A DNA stretch of 64,000 nt, from assembly GCA_035578175.1 (NCBI GenBank), contig JAQMRL010000008.1, forward strand, positions 10,205,963 through 10,269,962. The letters are read 5' to 3'. The stretch comes from Catonia carolina. Lineage: Eukaryota > Arthropoda > Insecta > Hemiptera > Achilidae. The number at the start of each line of letters is the position of its first letter. Position 1 is the stretch's first letter. Below the pieces are notes generated by a model. That model saw only the letters and a program-made list of their open reading frames with translations. It was not told the origin of the DNA and did no database searches. The position numbers and the translations under genes are program-made. Positions 1-8,787 of the stretch are shown in pieces.

Positions 1-146
1 ACACACAGACCAATCGCTAAAAACATGTTTTTTGGATTCAGGGGGTCTGAAAACGTATAGATCCGGTGAAAACTCGATTTCGAAAAATCGACATGAAAAC
101 AATACTTTCCTTCCTATATATTCATATAGGCAAGAGAAAGTAAAAA
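1..146 (+). mobile_element. Family A (Helentron-like) copy A1, 3' part
   Basis: This is the 3' end of a family A element running in from beyond the window: a CA tract, the conserved block around ACATGTTTTTTGGGTTCAGG, the hairpin CCTATAT/ATATAGG and the terminus GGCAAGAGAAAGT (129-141) followed by A's. It abuts a second A copy in the same orientation whose 5' part is missing, so A1 probably landed inside A2. Strand is given as TCTGG (5') to AAAGT (3'). Confidence 0.85.
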
Positions 147-690
147 ATTGATATTAAAGTTGTAGGATTAGAAATTCTCGACGTTTTTTACTTGATAAAT
201 TTATGCGCTAAAATGTATAACTAAAGCCGTAGGTAGGCCTAATCTTAAAAAAATAATTTTTTTACGTGAAAACAGCCTCACCAAGAATTTCAGCAAACAT
301 AGCGCCTACTCTATCTTGCAGAGGATAAAAAATTTAGTAAACAAGGCGATTTTTAAAAAAAATCATAGGAACCGTTTTTGAGAAAATCGCAAAAAAGTAA
401 AAAAGTACACGAATAATCTACTACTTCCTGTTGACCGATTTTGATGAAAATGTTCGTGTCTGGTCCGGTAGTGGTGTGTAACTTAAGTTTTAAATTTCAA
501 GTTCGTACGATGTTCCGTTCTTGAGATATTCTGTTTATACAAACACACAGACCAATCGCTAAAAACATGTTTTCGTTTTGTGTTCAGGAGGTCTGAAAAT
601 GTGTAGTTCCGGTGAAAACTCGATTTCGAAAAATCGACATAAAAACAATACTTTTCTTCCTATATATTCATAAGCCAAGAGAAAGTAAAA
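147..690 (+). mobile_element. Family A copy A2, 5' part removed by A1
   Basis: Diverged A copy that begins abruptly in the inner module (AAAGCCGTA...) and runs through the block with AACATGTTTTCG to a mutated 3' end, AGCCAAGAGAAAGT (673-686). Its CA slot is very short (CAAACACACAG near 540), so this copy has almost no microsatellite. It contains no coding capacity. Confidence 0.8.
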
Positions 691-801
691 CCCCTTTTAT
701 GAGACGACAAACAAACAAAAAAACAAACAAACAAGCAAACATTACTTCTTTGTAGCCTACTATTATAAATTAGTAATACTAAAAATTTGTATTGGTGGCA
801 A
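691..801. repeat. AT-rich spacer with (AAAC)n
   Basis: A simple AAAC/AAC-rich run lies at about 703-740, followed by AT-rich sequence up to the T-run where A3 begins. No gene signal is visible. Confidence 0.6.
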
Positions 802-937
802 TTTTTACTTTCTCTTGCCTATATGAATATATAGGAAGGAAAGTATTGTTTTCATGTCGATTTTTCGAAATCGAGTTTTCACCGGATCTATACGTTTTCA
901 GACCCCCTGAACCCAAAAAACATGTTTTTAGCGATTG

Positions 938-976
<39 letters not shown>

Positions 977-1787
977 TGTGTGTGTCTGTGTGTGTGTGTG
1001 TGTGTGCAGAATATCTCAAGAACGGAACATCGTACGAACTTGAAACTTGAAACTTAAGTTACATACCACTACCGGACGCGACACGAACATTTTCATCAAA
1101 ATCGGTCAACCGGAAGTAGTAGTTTATTCGTATAATTTTTCAGTTTTTTGCGATTTTCTCAAAAACTGGTCCTACGATTTTTTTAAAAATCGCCTATTTT
1201 ACTCAATTTTTTATTCTCTACAAGATAGGGTAGGCGCCATGTTTGCTGAAATTCTCGGTGAGGCTGTTTTCACGTAAAAACGTTGTTTTTTTAAGATTAC
1301 GGCTTTAATATAAATTTTAGCGCAAAAACTTATATAATAAAAGTTGTAGAGAATTTAAAAACCTACAACTTCTGTTTCAAACATTGTTTTGTATAACGCT
1401 TAGTTTAGCGGTAATTTGCGATTTTCTGTTTTTTTTTTCTCACGAAAACGTGAGAAAAATCGATTTTTTTAACATTTCGGTCTTAGTATGCATTTTACGA
1501 CAAAAGTGTATATAATTAAATTTATAGAAAATTAAAAGATCTACAACTTTTGTTTAGAGCATTTTTCTCTACAGAGCCTAGTTTAGCGTGAAAGCGTGAT
1601 TTTCCGTATTTTTAAGCCAAACTGAGTTCGATTGTCATTTTGCGTCATTCACTCATGATTAAAATAAGGTTATGTTTTTGAGGTTAGTTTTTGTTCATTT
1701 CTAATGTTTTAATACTAATGTTAGGTTTATTATTAATTATTTGCATTGGCAAGAGAAAGTTGTGTGAGTGTTTCACACCAGATTTTT
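802..1787 (-). mobile_element. Family A copy A3, full length
   Basis: Complete element of about 985 bp. On the plus strand it starts TTTTT then ACTTTCTCTTGCC (807-819) and the hairpin CCTATAT/ATATAGG, then the (GT)n slot (941-1006, interrupted by TC), and it ends GGCAAGAGAAAGT (1748-1760) plus 22 nt closing with CACACCAGA and T's. The 13-nt inverted repeats are exact but asymmetric: one is terminal and the other is displaced inward. The apparent short reading frames rich in Val-Cys are translations of the GT tract and are not genes. It shares private variants with A4. Confidence 0.9.
941..1006. repeat. GT tract in A3
   Basis: (GT)n with three TC interruptions, at the fixed slot between GATTGGTCTG and the block GAATATCTCAAGAACGG. 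The equivalent tract length in other copies ranges from almost none to about 80 bp. Confidence 0.95.
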
Positions 1788-2080
1788 AAAATTGACATCT
1801 ATTATTTTCTTTTGTCCGTCACACCCAGATGTCAGAAACTACAAGAGATAGCAACAAACGGTTTTCGGATTCGTAATCTACACAAAAAGTTAGTAGGTCT
1901 GAATGGATTGGAATTTCCGGTTTTAGCCTTAAATTGCCCAAAACGAAAGTCAAGTAATCAAAGTTAAAATTTGGAGACAAAAATAGTGTCATTCAATTTC
2001 TCTAAATGCAGATGCAGAAATCTCTAAACGCAAATCTCTAGATGCAGAAATCGCTAATCGTTTTTGCCATACGTCAACAG
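1788..2080 (-). repeat. Family G repeat, copy G1
   Basis: Non-coding repeat recognised by TCACACCCAGATGTCAGAAA, TTGGAATTTCCGGTTTTAG and the AAAAATAGTGTCATTCAATT block. Other copies lie at 2873-3120, 51890-52098, 54531-54870 and 57283-57480. The strand is relative to the copy at 51890. Class unknown. Confidence 0.6.
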
Positions 2081-2081
2081 T

Positions 2082-2242
2082 GCCCGTAACAGACAGGTGG
2101 AGTGTCAAATTATTTACACTCAATCTGTTAGTTGCAGGGCTAAAATAAATAGTTTAGTTTCTTATCACATGGTCAGCCAATTAAATGACTGAATCATTTA
2201 AGAACAGAAGAGCTAAAGGTGTAAAAGACACTAACCAGAGTT
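2082..2242 (+). mobile_element. Family B (SINE-like) copy B1, 5' half
   Basis: 5' half of a B element beginning GCCCGTAACAGACAGGTGG. It is interrupted at 2243 by an inverted B element; the direct repeat AACCAGAGTT (2233-2242 and 2634-2643) is the target-site duplication. The 3' half resumes at 2644. Confidence 0.9.
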
Positions 2243-2633
2243 GTGTTAAGGTCATCAGCCAAAAGGCTGGTTTGAACCTGTAGAGGTTTTACTAAGTAAA
2301 ACGAGGAGTGAGGTGGTTTACCATTGCCTTCCTCACTGAGTGGAAAAGTACGCTTATCAGCATGCCAGGCCCTCTGAAAAGCACATATTTTCCACTCTGC
2401 AAAGGACACCTTCACTTCATTCACCACAGGGTCTGGCTGTATAATAAAATTCATTACTTTCAGAGGAGATAACTCTGATTAGTTTCTTTTACACCTCTAC
2501 CTCTTCTGTTCTTAAATGATTCAGTCATTTAATTGGCTGACCATGCGATAAGAAACAGAACTATTTATTTTAGCCCTGCAACGAACAGATTGAGTGTAAA
2601 TAATTTGACACTCCACCTGTCCGTCATGGGCAG
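2243..2633 (-). mobile_element. Family B copy B2, full length, nested in B1
   Basis: Full B element of about 391 bp on the minus strand, bounded by a perfect 10-bp target-site duplication. It defines the termini: the 5' end is CTGCCCAT(G/A)ACgGACAGG and the 3' end is a hairpin around CAGCC/GGCTG, then ATGACC(T)AACAC. There is no poly(A). It contains an open frame of about 86 codons beginning MNFIIQPDPVVNEVKVSF that recurs in other copies. No tRNA head is obvious, but a B-box-like GGTTCAAACC lies near the 3' end. Confidence 0.88.
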
Positions 2634-2643
2634 AACCAGAGTT

Positions 2644-2872
2644 ATCACCTCTGAAAGTAATGAATTTTATTATAGAGCCAGCCCCTGTGGTGAATGAAGT
2701 GAAGGTGTCATTTGCAGAATGGAAAATATGTGCTTTTCAGCGGGCCCGGCATGCTGATAAGTGTACTTTTCCAGTTAGTGAGGAAGGCACTTGTAATCCA
2801 CCTCACTCCTCGTTTTACTTAGTAAAACTCTACAGGTTGGAACCAGCCTTTTGGCTAGTGACATAAACAATA
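2644..2872 (+). mobile_element. Family B copy B1, 3' half
   Basis: Continuation of B1 after the nested B2. It carries the recurrent frame MNFIIEPAPVVNEVKVSF and ends near the AACAATAACA run. The usual GGCTGATGACC terminus is mutated (GGCTAGTGAC). Confidence 0.88.
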
Positions 2873-3120
2873 ACAATCTACACAAAAGTTATAGTAGGCC
2901 TCAATGGATTGGAATTTCTGGTTTTAGCCGTAAATTGCCAAAAACGGAAATCAAGAAATAACATTTAGTTTGTAGGCCTGTACAAAGTCGGAATTTGGAG
3001 ACAAAAATAGTGTCATTGAATTTCTCTTATAGAGTAAATGCAGAAATCACTAATCGTTTTTGCCATTTTATGTCAAAGGTAAGCCTTTTTAAAAATTTGC
3101 CAGCCGTGAGACGCGTCATT
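2873..3120 (-). repeat. Family G repeat, copy G2
   Basis: Second G repeat, parallel to G1 (shared CTACACAAAAGTTA, TGGATTGGAATTTC, GGAGACAAAAATAGTGTCAT and TAATCGTTTTTGCCAT). G1 and G2 flank the B1/B2 nest, so they are either a tandem pair with B in between or two independent insertions. Confidence 0.55.
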
Positions 3121-3715
3121 TCATAAAAGGGAATTTTCTTAAACAATTTCTTTAAGATTCTGAAAATGATGAAAATAGTACCTAAAAGTACATATACGCG
3201 TACATTAAGAAATTTAACATCAAAAAATCGAACCGGAATCAAAACAATTTCATTTAAAATTCAAAACTGTATTTTAAATCGGATTGAAAATATTTTATAC
3301 AAAAATAGATTTTATAGATTTCAAAATCTGAAAATTTATTTATTTTAAAAATTGTTAAAAGCAATGTGATTTTATTTATCTATAACTGAACGAAAAGAAA
3401 AATCAAAGTTTTGTCTTGACCAAAATGATTATATTTTATTCGGCAGATATTAAAATGTCTTTTACGGCGCGGTCACACTTGATAATATCAAGAAAACATC
3501 CGAACAAAAACTGCCACGATTATTAAGTCATCAAAGAAAATAATGTTTTAATTATGTTTAGATTCATTCTAATAAATCAACTGTTATTAACATGTTAAAT
3601 AGTTTACTTTTTTTAGTTTTATTTAAAGTCGCATCGACAGCTTTGTAAAAGTAGCAATTACTGTAGGTTTTGTACTGTAACTGTGGGTTTTAACTTGTTA
3701 AAATTTTCAAACCTT
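3121..3715. other. AT-rich stretch, nothing recognised
   Basis: No coding pattern, repeat terminus or RNA gene is recognised. The short open frames here look like chance frames in AT-rich DNA. Confidence 0.5.
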
Positions 3716-3795
3716 AGTCGGGAATCAAACCCGCCACCTTCCACTTTGTAGGCTAGCCCGCTAGAAATTACGGCACAAAGGCGGTTACCATGTTA
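3716..3795 (-). mobile_element. tRNA-like SINE head
   Basis: The minus strand reads a B-box, GGGTTTGATTCCCG, with an upstream A-box-like segment. This resembles the tRNA-derived head of a SINE. It does not form a complete tRNA and adjoins the TTAA element K1. Confidence 0.5.
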
Positions 3796-3796
3796 A

Positions 3797-4457
3797 GGCG
3801 AGACTGTATGATGGTTTTAACTGAAAATTTCGAAATTCAGTTTTTTATTATTTTCAATAGTTAAGACCGAGATCAACCACAAAAACATAAAATTACGTGA
3901 AAAAATTATTTTAACGAAAAATTAAGTTTTTAGGAGGTTTACCCAGAAAATTATCGTATCACCAAGAACGAATATTTTTCTTAATTTTATACCGATCGTT
4001 TTAGAGCAAAGGAAATTTTAGTTTTTTAAAATATTTGCATTACTGCTTTTAATACTCTCAGCTGTTGGTTCAGCTTTCTAATCAAATGTTGATAGGAAAT
4101 TTAATTGTTTGTGTACATTTTGTTTTTGATTTGTGCCTTTTTTATGATTTTGCCCGTTCCCGTAAATTTAGATTTTGAACACTTAGGTACATTTTTCTCG
4201 GAAACCATTAAACATACCAGGCAGAAATTTTTACCAGTTATTTATCTTGTACATTCACATATTCTGGCACTTTTATGATTTTTTTTCAAAAGCTACAAAA
4301 ATTATTAATATGTAAAATACCGTAAAAAAATTTGTAAAAATTTTATGTTATTCCTTATTCTGTTTTTAACTTTATGGTTTAACGGATTAAGTTGCGAAAA
4401 TGTCAGTAGCTCGAGCAACCCGACAACTACAAGTAAGTAAAGTTTCATTTCCCTATC
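3797..4457 (+). mobile_element. TTAA-flanked element K1 (Kolobok/piggyBac-like), left part
   Basis: TTAA (3793-3796) is followed by GGCGAGACTGTA, then a body aligning end to end with K2 at 42810-43545 (shared AGCTGTTGGTTCAGCTTTCTA, GTAAATTTAGATTTT and ATGTCAGTAGCTCGAG). It is broken at about 4458 by a SINE and family A copy A4, and its last 69 bp resume at 5546-5614 before TTAA (5615-5618). It is non-coding, so a non-autonomous element. Confidence 0.7.
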
Positions 4458-4573
4458 GTTCGAATTCCATCCAGGCACGGCATATTTTCATACGTTACAA
4501 AAAATCATTTCATCCTTCACTGTCAGCCTTAGCAGTATTGCAGAACAGTCAGACGTTAAACCAAAAAAAAAAC
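4458..4573 (+). mobile_element. tRNA-derived SINE (family C), 5'-truncated
   Basis: Starts in the B-box (GTTCGAATTCCATCC) and continues GGCACGGCATATTTTCATAC ... TTAGCAG ... CAGTCAGACGTTAAACC into an A-rich tail. The full version is at 15657-15825. The A-rich tail is the landing site of A4. Confidence 0.8.
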
Positions 4574-5545
4574 AAAAAAATTTGGTGTGAAACACTCACA
4601 CAACTTTCTCTTGCCAATGCAAATAATTAACAATAAACCTAACATTAGTATTAAAACATTAGAAATGAACAAAAACTAACCTCAAAAACATAACCTTATT
4701 TTAATCATGAGTGAATGACGCAAAATGACAATCGAACTCAGTTTGGCTTAAAAATACGGAAAATCACGCTTTCACGCTAAACTACGGAAAATCACGCTTT
4801 CACGCTAAACTAGGCTCTGTAGAGAAAAATGCTTTAAACAAAAGTTGTAGATCTTTTAATTTTCTATAAATTTAATTATATACACTTTTGTCGTAAAATG
4901 CATACTAAGACCGAAATGTTAAAAAAATCGATTTTTCTCACGTTTTCGTGAGAAAAAAAACAGAAAATCACAAATTACCGCTAAACTAAGCGTTATACAA
5001 AAAAATGTTTGAAACAGAAGTTGTAGGTTTTTAAATTTTCTACAACTTTTATTATATAAGTTTTTGCGCTAAAATTTATTATAAAGCCGTAATCTTAAAA
5101 AAACAACGTTTTTACGTGAAAACAGCCTCACCGAGAATTTCAGCAAACATGTCGCCTACCCTATCTTGTAGAGAATAAAAAATTGAGTAAAATAGGCGAT
5201 TTTAAAAAAATCGTAGGACCAGTTTTGGAGAAAATCGCAAAAAACTGAAAAATTATACGAATAACTACTACTTCCGGTTGACCGATTTTGATGAAAATGT
5301 TCGTGTCGCGTCCGGTAGTGGTATGTAACTTAAGTTTCAAGTTTCAAGTTCGTACGATGTTCCGTTCTTGAGATATTCTGTTCACACACAGACACACACA
5401 CACACAGACCAATCGCTAAAAACATGTTTTTTGGGTTCAGGGGGTCTGAAAACGTATAGATCCGGTGAAAACTCGATTTCGAAAAATCGACATGAAAACA
5501 ATACTTTCCTTCCTATATATTCATATAGGCAAGAGAAAGTAAAAA
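4574..5545 (+). mobile_element. Family A copy A4, full length
   Basis: Complete plus-oriented element and a good reference copy: A-run, TCTGG-like start (TTTGGTGTGAAACAC), ACTTTCTCTTGCC, two diverged direct modules each opening with CGCTAAACTA (about 4802 and 4979), the block with CGGTTGACCGATTTTGATG, an interrupted CA tract (about 5383-5405), and the end CCTATAT-loop-ATATAGG plus CAAGAGAAAGT (terminus 5540). It is inserted in the A-rich tail of the family C SINE. It carries a 25-bp local duplication (CACGCTAAACTACGG, around 4774-4812). Confidence 0.92.
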
Positions 5546-5614
5546 TTGTCTTGTGAAAAATGTACCTAAAAATAGCAAATTTAACATTGGCGGGATTCAA
5601 ACTACAGTATTTTC
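5546..5614 (+). mobile_element. K1 element, right end
   Basis: Last part of K1 (ATGTACCTAAAAATAGCAAA, matching K2), ending ACTACAGTATTTTC before TTAA. Together with 3797-4457 it shows that SINE and A4 are later insertions into K1. Confidence 0.7.
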
Positions 5615-5659
5615 TTAAATAATATAGGTACGCTACATTACATGAAATGCAAATTTTGG

Positions 5660-5705
5660 AAACCCACCGGGTTGGTCTATTGGTAAGGTCATCGGCTGGT
5701 GTGGT
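5660..5705 (+). mobile_element. Head fragment of SINE family H
   Basis: CCACCGGGTTGGTCTATTGG matches the tRNA-like head of family H SINEs (complete at 13114-13447). Only the A-box side is present. Confidence 0.5.
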
Positions 5706-5813
5706 TATGAATCCAAAATTGAGACTGACCAGACGTTCGACAATAATTACTAAAGGTAAATTGTGCAAAAGCCTTGACTACAACATGCTACATCTTTTAG
5801 GCAAACTGACTAT

Positions 5814-6152
5814 AGTTCAGCCGTTCTTAGTTTGCTCCTACTGTCAACAAACAAAAGCCACCTACTACAGGGTGCACGCTAGAGTCTACGACTTTACGGA
5901 TGTCGTATTCCTATTAAGTTAATTATTTTTTAAATTATAAGTACTTAAAGTACTAAAAACATCAGTCATGATATGATGTAGGCCTAACAATTTCATTTAG
6001 AAAAATACTTTTAAAAGTATTTTGTATTTAAATACTTTTGAAAGTATTTTGTTGTGACTTTTTCATCAGCGTGTACACATTTTGATATAATGCGCATGCT
6101 CAGTGACGTCATTATTTGTTTACATTAGGAGCAAACTAAGAGAGGGTGGACT
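5814..6152 (+). mobile_element. TA-flanked MITE, family D copy D1
   Basis: The terminal inverted repeats are about 40 bp: the left has AGTTCAGCCGTTCTTAG then TTTGCTCCTACTGTCAACAAA, and the right reads the same inverted (TTTGTTTACATTAGGAGCAAA ... GGTGGACT). It is flanked by TATA, as in the Tc1/mariner group. Non-coding. The centre has nested palindromes of AAATACTTTTAAAAGTATTT. D2 (39817-40113) is a second copy, and a right-end fragment is at 61335-61421. Confidence 0.8.
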
Positions 6153-6218
6153 ATACATAAATATAACTGTCCTGTAAAATAGAGTTGAGTCTTCAGAAGA
6201 CACATCGTTAGTTTCTTT

Positions 6219-6420
6219 GTTGTTGTTTAGGTGATCCGCCAAAAGGCTGGTTTGAACATCTAGAGGCTTTACTAAATAAAACTAGAAGTGACGTGGTTTA
6301 CTATTGCCTACCTCACTGAGTGGAAAACTATGCTTATTAGCATAACAGGCCCTCTGAGAAGCATCTATTTTTCACTCTGCAAATGACGCCTTCACTTTAT
6401 TCACCACAGGATCTGGTTGT
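6219..6420 (-). mobile_element. Family B copy B3, 3' part
   Basis: Minus-strand B element entered from its 3' end (TTGTTGTTTAGGTGATC). It is split by a Jockey LINE end; the duplication AGGATCTGGTTGT (6408-6420 and 6871-6883) marks the break, and the 5' part resumes at 6884. Confidence 0.88.
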
Positions 6421-6870
6421 ATTAACGCCCCCTGGTATGTTAGGAACGACGACTTGCACCGGGACTTAGGAGTGGATTCCATAAACGAAGTAATTCGGAA
6501 ATTTGCCAGAAGTCATGAAGACAGACTTTTTCACCATGTGAATGTCTAAGCTATACAGCTACTCGACAACGCAGATCTGAATAGGAGGCTTTCTCGTGTA
6601 AAACCATTTGAACTAATATTAGTGTAATGAACAGTATAAAGTTATTAATTTGTTACTTAATAGTTACTTATATATATTTTGAAGTGTTTTGTTAAATATC
6701 AAAGATTAGTAATTTTATAAATAGTGTATCAGAATATTGAACATAAACTAAGAAGTATAAGTCGGTAAATTCTTAGATTAAGTACCTACTTAGATCAATT
6801 AAGTTAGAGCAAAATTGTTAGTTAGTCTTAGACTAGTCACAATAAATTAAAACAAAAAAATATATAAAAA
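6421..6870 (+). mobile_element. 5'-truncated Jockey-type LINE
   Basis: 450-bp insertion bounded by a perfect 13-bp target-site duplication and ending in an A-rich tail (AAACAAAAAAATATATAAAA). It holds the last 68 codons of a Jockey ORF2 plus the 3' UTR. It landed in B3. The 5' truncation and long duplication are the signature of target-primed reverse transcription. Confidence 0.92.
6424..6627 (+). pseudogene. Jockey ORF2 C-terminal fragment
   Basis: Reads NAPWYVRNDDLHRDLGVDSI, then an EVIRKFARSHEDRL segment, a premature TAA, and AIQLLDNADLNRRLSRVKPF ending at TAA (6625-6627). The APWYVRN...HRDL and LLDN...RRL.R..P patterns are typical of the end of Jockey-clade reverse transcriptase ORFs in insects. 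The in-frame stop stands where a Glu codon would be one substitution away (GAA to TAA). It lies downstream of the RT domain and cannot be functional. Confidence 0.85.
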
Positions 6871-7010
6871 AGGATCTGGTTGTGTAATTAAATTCACTGC
6901 TTTCAAAGGAGATAACTGTGACTAATAACTTTTCCACCACTACCTTTTCTGTTGTTAAATGATTCAGTCATATAATTGGCTGACCATGTGATAAGAAACA
7001 GAACTATTTT
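6871..7010 (-). mobile_element. Family B copy B3, 5' part
   Basis: Continuation of B3 after the Jockey insertion. It is truncated at GAACTATTTTT and lacks the final 5' 60 bp or so (ACAGGTGGAG region). Confidence 0.85.
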
Positions 7011-7031
7011 TAACGATAATACTTCAACCAA

Positions 7032-7429
7032 TTGCCCATAACAGACAGGTGGAGCGTCAAATTATTTACACTCAATCTGTTAGTTGCAAGGCTAAAATAA
7101 ATAGCTCTGTTTCTTATCACATGATCAGCCAATTAAATGACTGAATCATTTAAGAACAGAAGAGGTAGAGGTGTAAAAGACACTAATCAGAGTTATCTCG
7201 TCTGAAAGTAATGGATTTCATTATAGAGCCAGATCCTGTGGTGAATGAAGGAAAAGTATCATTTGCAGAGTGGAGAATATGTGCTTTTCAGAGAGCCCAA
7301 TATGCTGATAAGTGTACTTTTCCACTCAGTGAGGAAGGCAATGGTAAACCACCTCACTCCTCGATTTACTTAGTAAAACTTCTACAGATTCAAACCAGCC
7401 TTTTGGCTGATGACCTAAACAACACAATA
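7032..7429 (+). mobile_element. Family B copy B4, full length
   Basis: Intact B element of 398 bp from GCCCATAACAGACAGG to TGACCTAAACAACAC, flanked by the direct repeat ACTTCAACCAA (7021-7031 and 7430-7440). It holds the recurrent frame (MDFIIEPDPVVNEGKVSF, 77 codons at 7211-7444). This is the cleanest copy for defining the family's length and ends. Confidence 0.92.
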
Positions 7430-7440
7430 ACTTCAACCAA

Positions 7441-8494
7441 ATAATAACGTCAAGTATGTCTGCACCTTTCAGTAACCAACTTATTCTAAAATATTTTTAA
7501 ATTTTATTGGTTAGGAAAAGATGAAGCAAATTGTTCGGTCAACTACTTTTCTCACTCTATCATTCCCCCTCACTCTCCCTCTCTCTCTCTCTCACTCTCT
7601 CGGCGGCTTACAACGGATTAGTTGAATCGTTATTGACCGGTTCATCTGTTTTACATAAAATCACAGTTTTGCTGATTAAAATATCCGAACCGAAGTACTG
7701 TAACTTGGTTTCTCAATGGCTCGTCGATGAGGCGACCGGATTTCATTTTACTTTCAAACGAACTTAACCAACAAAAGCATTATCTGTTATGTTTTTATTA
7801 TACAGTACTTTGTCTCCGTTGTAACCAGTTAATTAAAGGAGGCTCGTTATATTTACATGCCACAAAATGACTTTATATAAAGTTAGGCCTATGTACGTAC
7901 CCAGTTATACGTTTCAACCATCTAATCAAAAGAATAATCTTATGAAACAAAAAATAGGAAAAAAATCCCACAAACTTTCTCGGCATTAACCGATTTTGAT
8001 GTGTAGGATACACAACGGTCGTAGGCCTAATTTTAATGAAAATCTATATAATAAAATAAAAACAGTGGAAATTATTGATTTTTATTTCTTTTATTTGAAT
8101 TCTTTAACGACTTGGTTATGTTCGTTTTCTGTTCTTAACTATAGTACTAGAATTTTTAATTAAATTTGTACATTTAAAAGCCTTAATATATTTTTGTATT
8201 TGGAAACAAGAAAAAGAAGAACGATTAACATGATTTAGTCATGAGTGTTATAACTTTACTGATAGTTATTGGCGAAAAATGACTAATATCAGTCGTATTA
8301 ATCGATTATTAAAACTGTCGAATCATTGAAATGATTTTGGAAATTAGTCGAACAGTCTTCTTACTTACTTCGAGCAATTTTGATTATTACAACAGCTAAT
8401 AATTGAGTTGGTAGTCTGATATTTCTGTCATTAGCTTGATTAATCCTAAAATTAAACATAAATAATAATAATTTTAAAAAGAACCTCAACAAAA
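7441..8494. other. AT-rich stretch with a CT microsatellite
   Basis: A (CT)n tract lies at about 7565-7595. The open frame around it (7531-7767) is partly microsatellite-encoded Ser-Leu and I do not call it a gene. The rest is AT-rich with no recognised terminus or coding pattern. Confidence 0.5.
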
Positions 8495-8787
8495 GAAACT
8501 ACTGCTTCCGGTTAACCGATTTTGATGAAAATGTTCGTGTCGGGTTCGGTAGTAGTACCTAACTTAAATTTCAAGTTTCAACTTCGTACGATGTTCCGTT
8601 CTTGAGATATTCTGTTTTCACACACACGCGCGTGCGCGCGCACACACACACACACACACACACATGTTTTTTTTGGGTTCACGGGGTCTGAAAACGTGTA
8701 TTTCCGGTAAAAACTCGATTTCGAAAAATCGACATGAAACAATACTTTCCTTCCTAAATATTGATACGGGCAAGAGAAAGTAAAAAA
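8495..8787 (+). mobile_element. Family A copy A5, 3' part
   Basis: Starts in CTGCTTCCGGTTAACCGATT and ends at GGCAAGAGAAAGT (8769-8781). The CA slot begins with CACGCGCGTGCGCGCGC, a purine-pyrimidine alternation, and continues as (CA)n. The segment between the tract and CATGTTTT (GACCAATCGCTAAAAA) is deleted. Confidence 0.85.

Noticed and set aside
792..1043. Val-Cys or His-Thr repeat-rich small proteins near many CA/GT tracts
   Set aside because: They are translations of the dinucleotide slot of family A in whichever frame is open; the same block recurs in both strands and many copies, without a start context or conservation beyond the DNA repeat.
3797..4457. A family A relative, because it contains similar AAATTTTTACCAG and ATTTT-rich phrases
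   Set aside because: It aligns along its length with K2 and has its own TTAA-bounded ends; the similarity to A is low-complexity AT sequence.
7531..7767. A secreted or membrane protein with a Ser/Leu-rich start
   Set aside because: The Ser-Leu run is encoded by a CT microsatellite and nothing else in the frame is recognisable.
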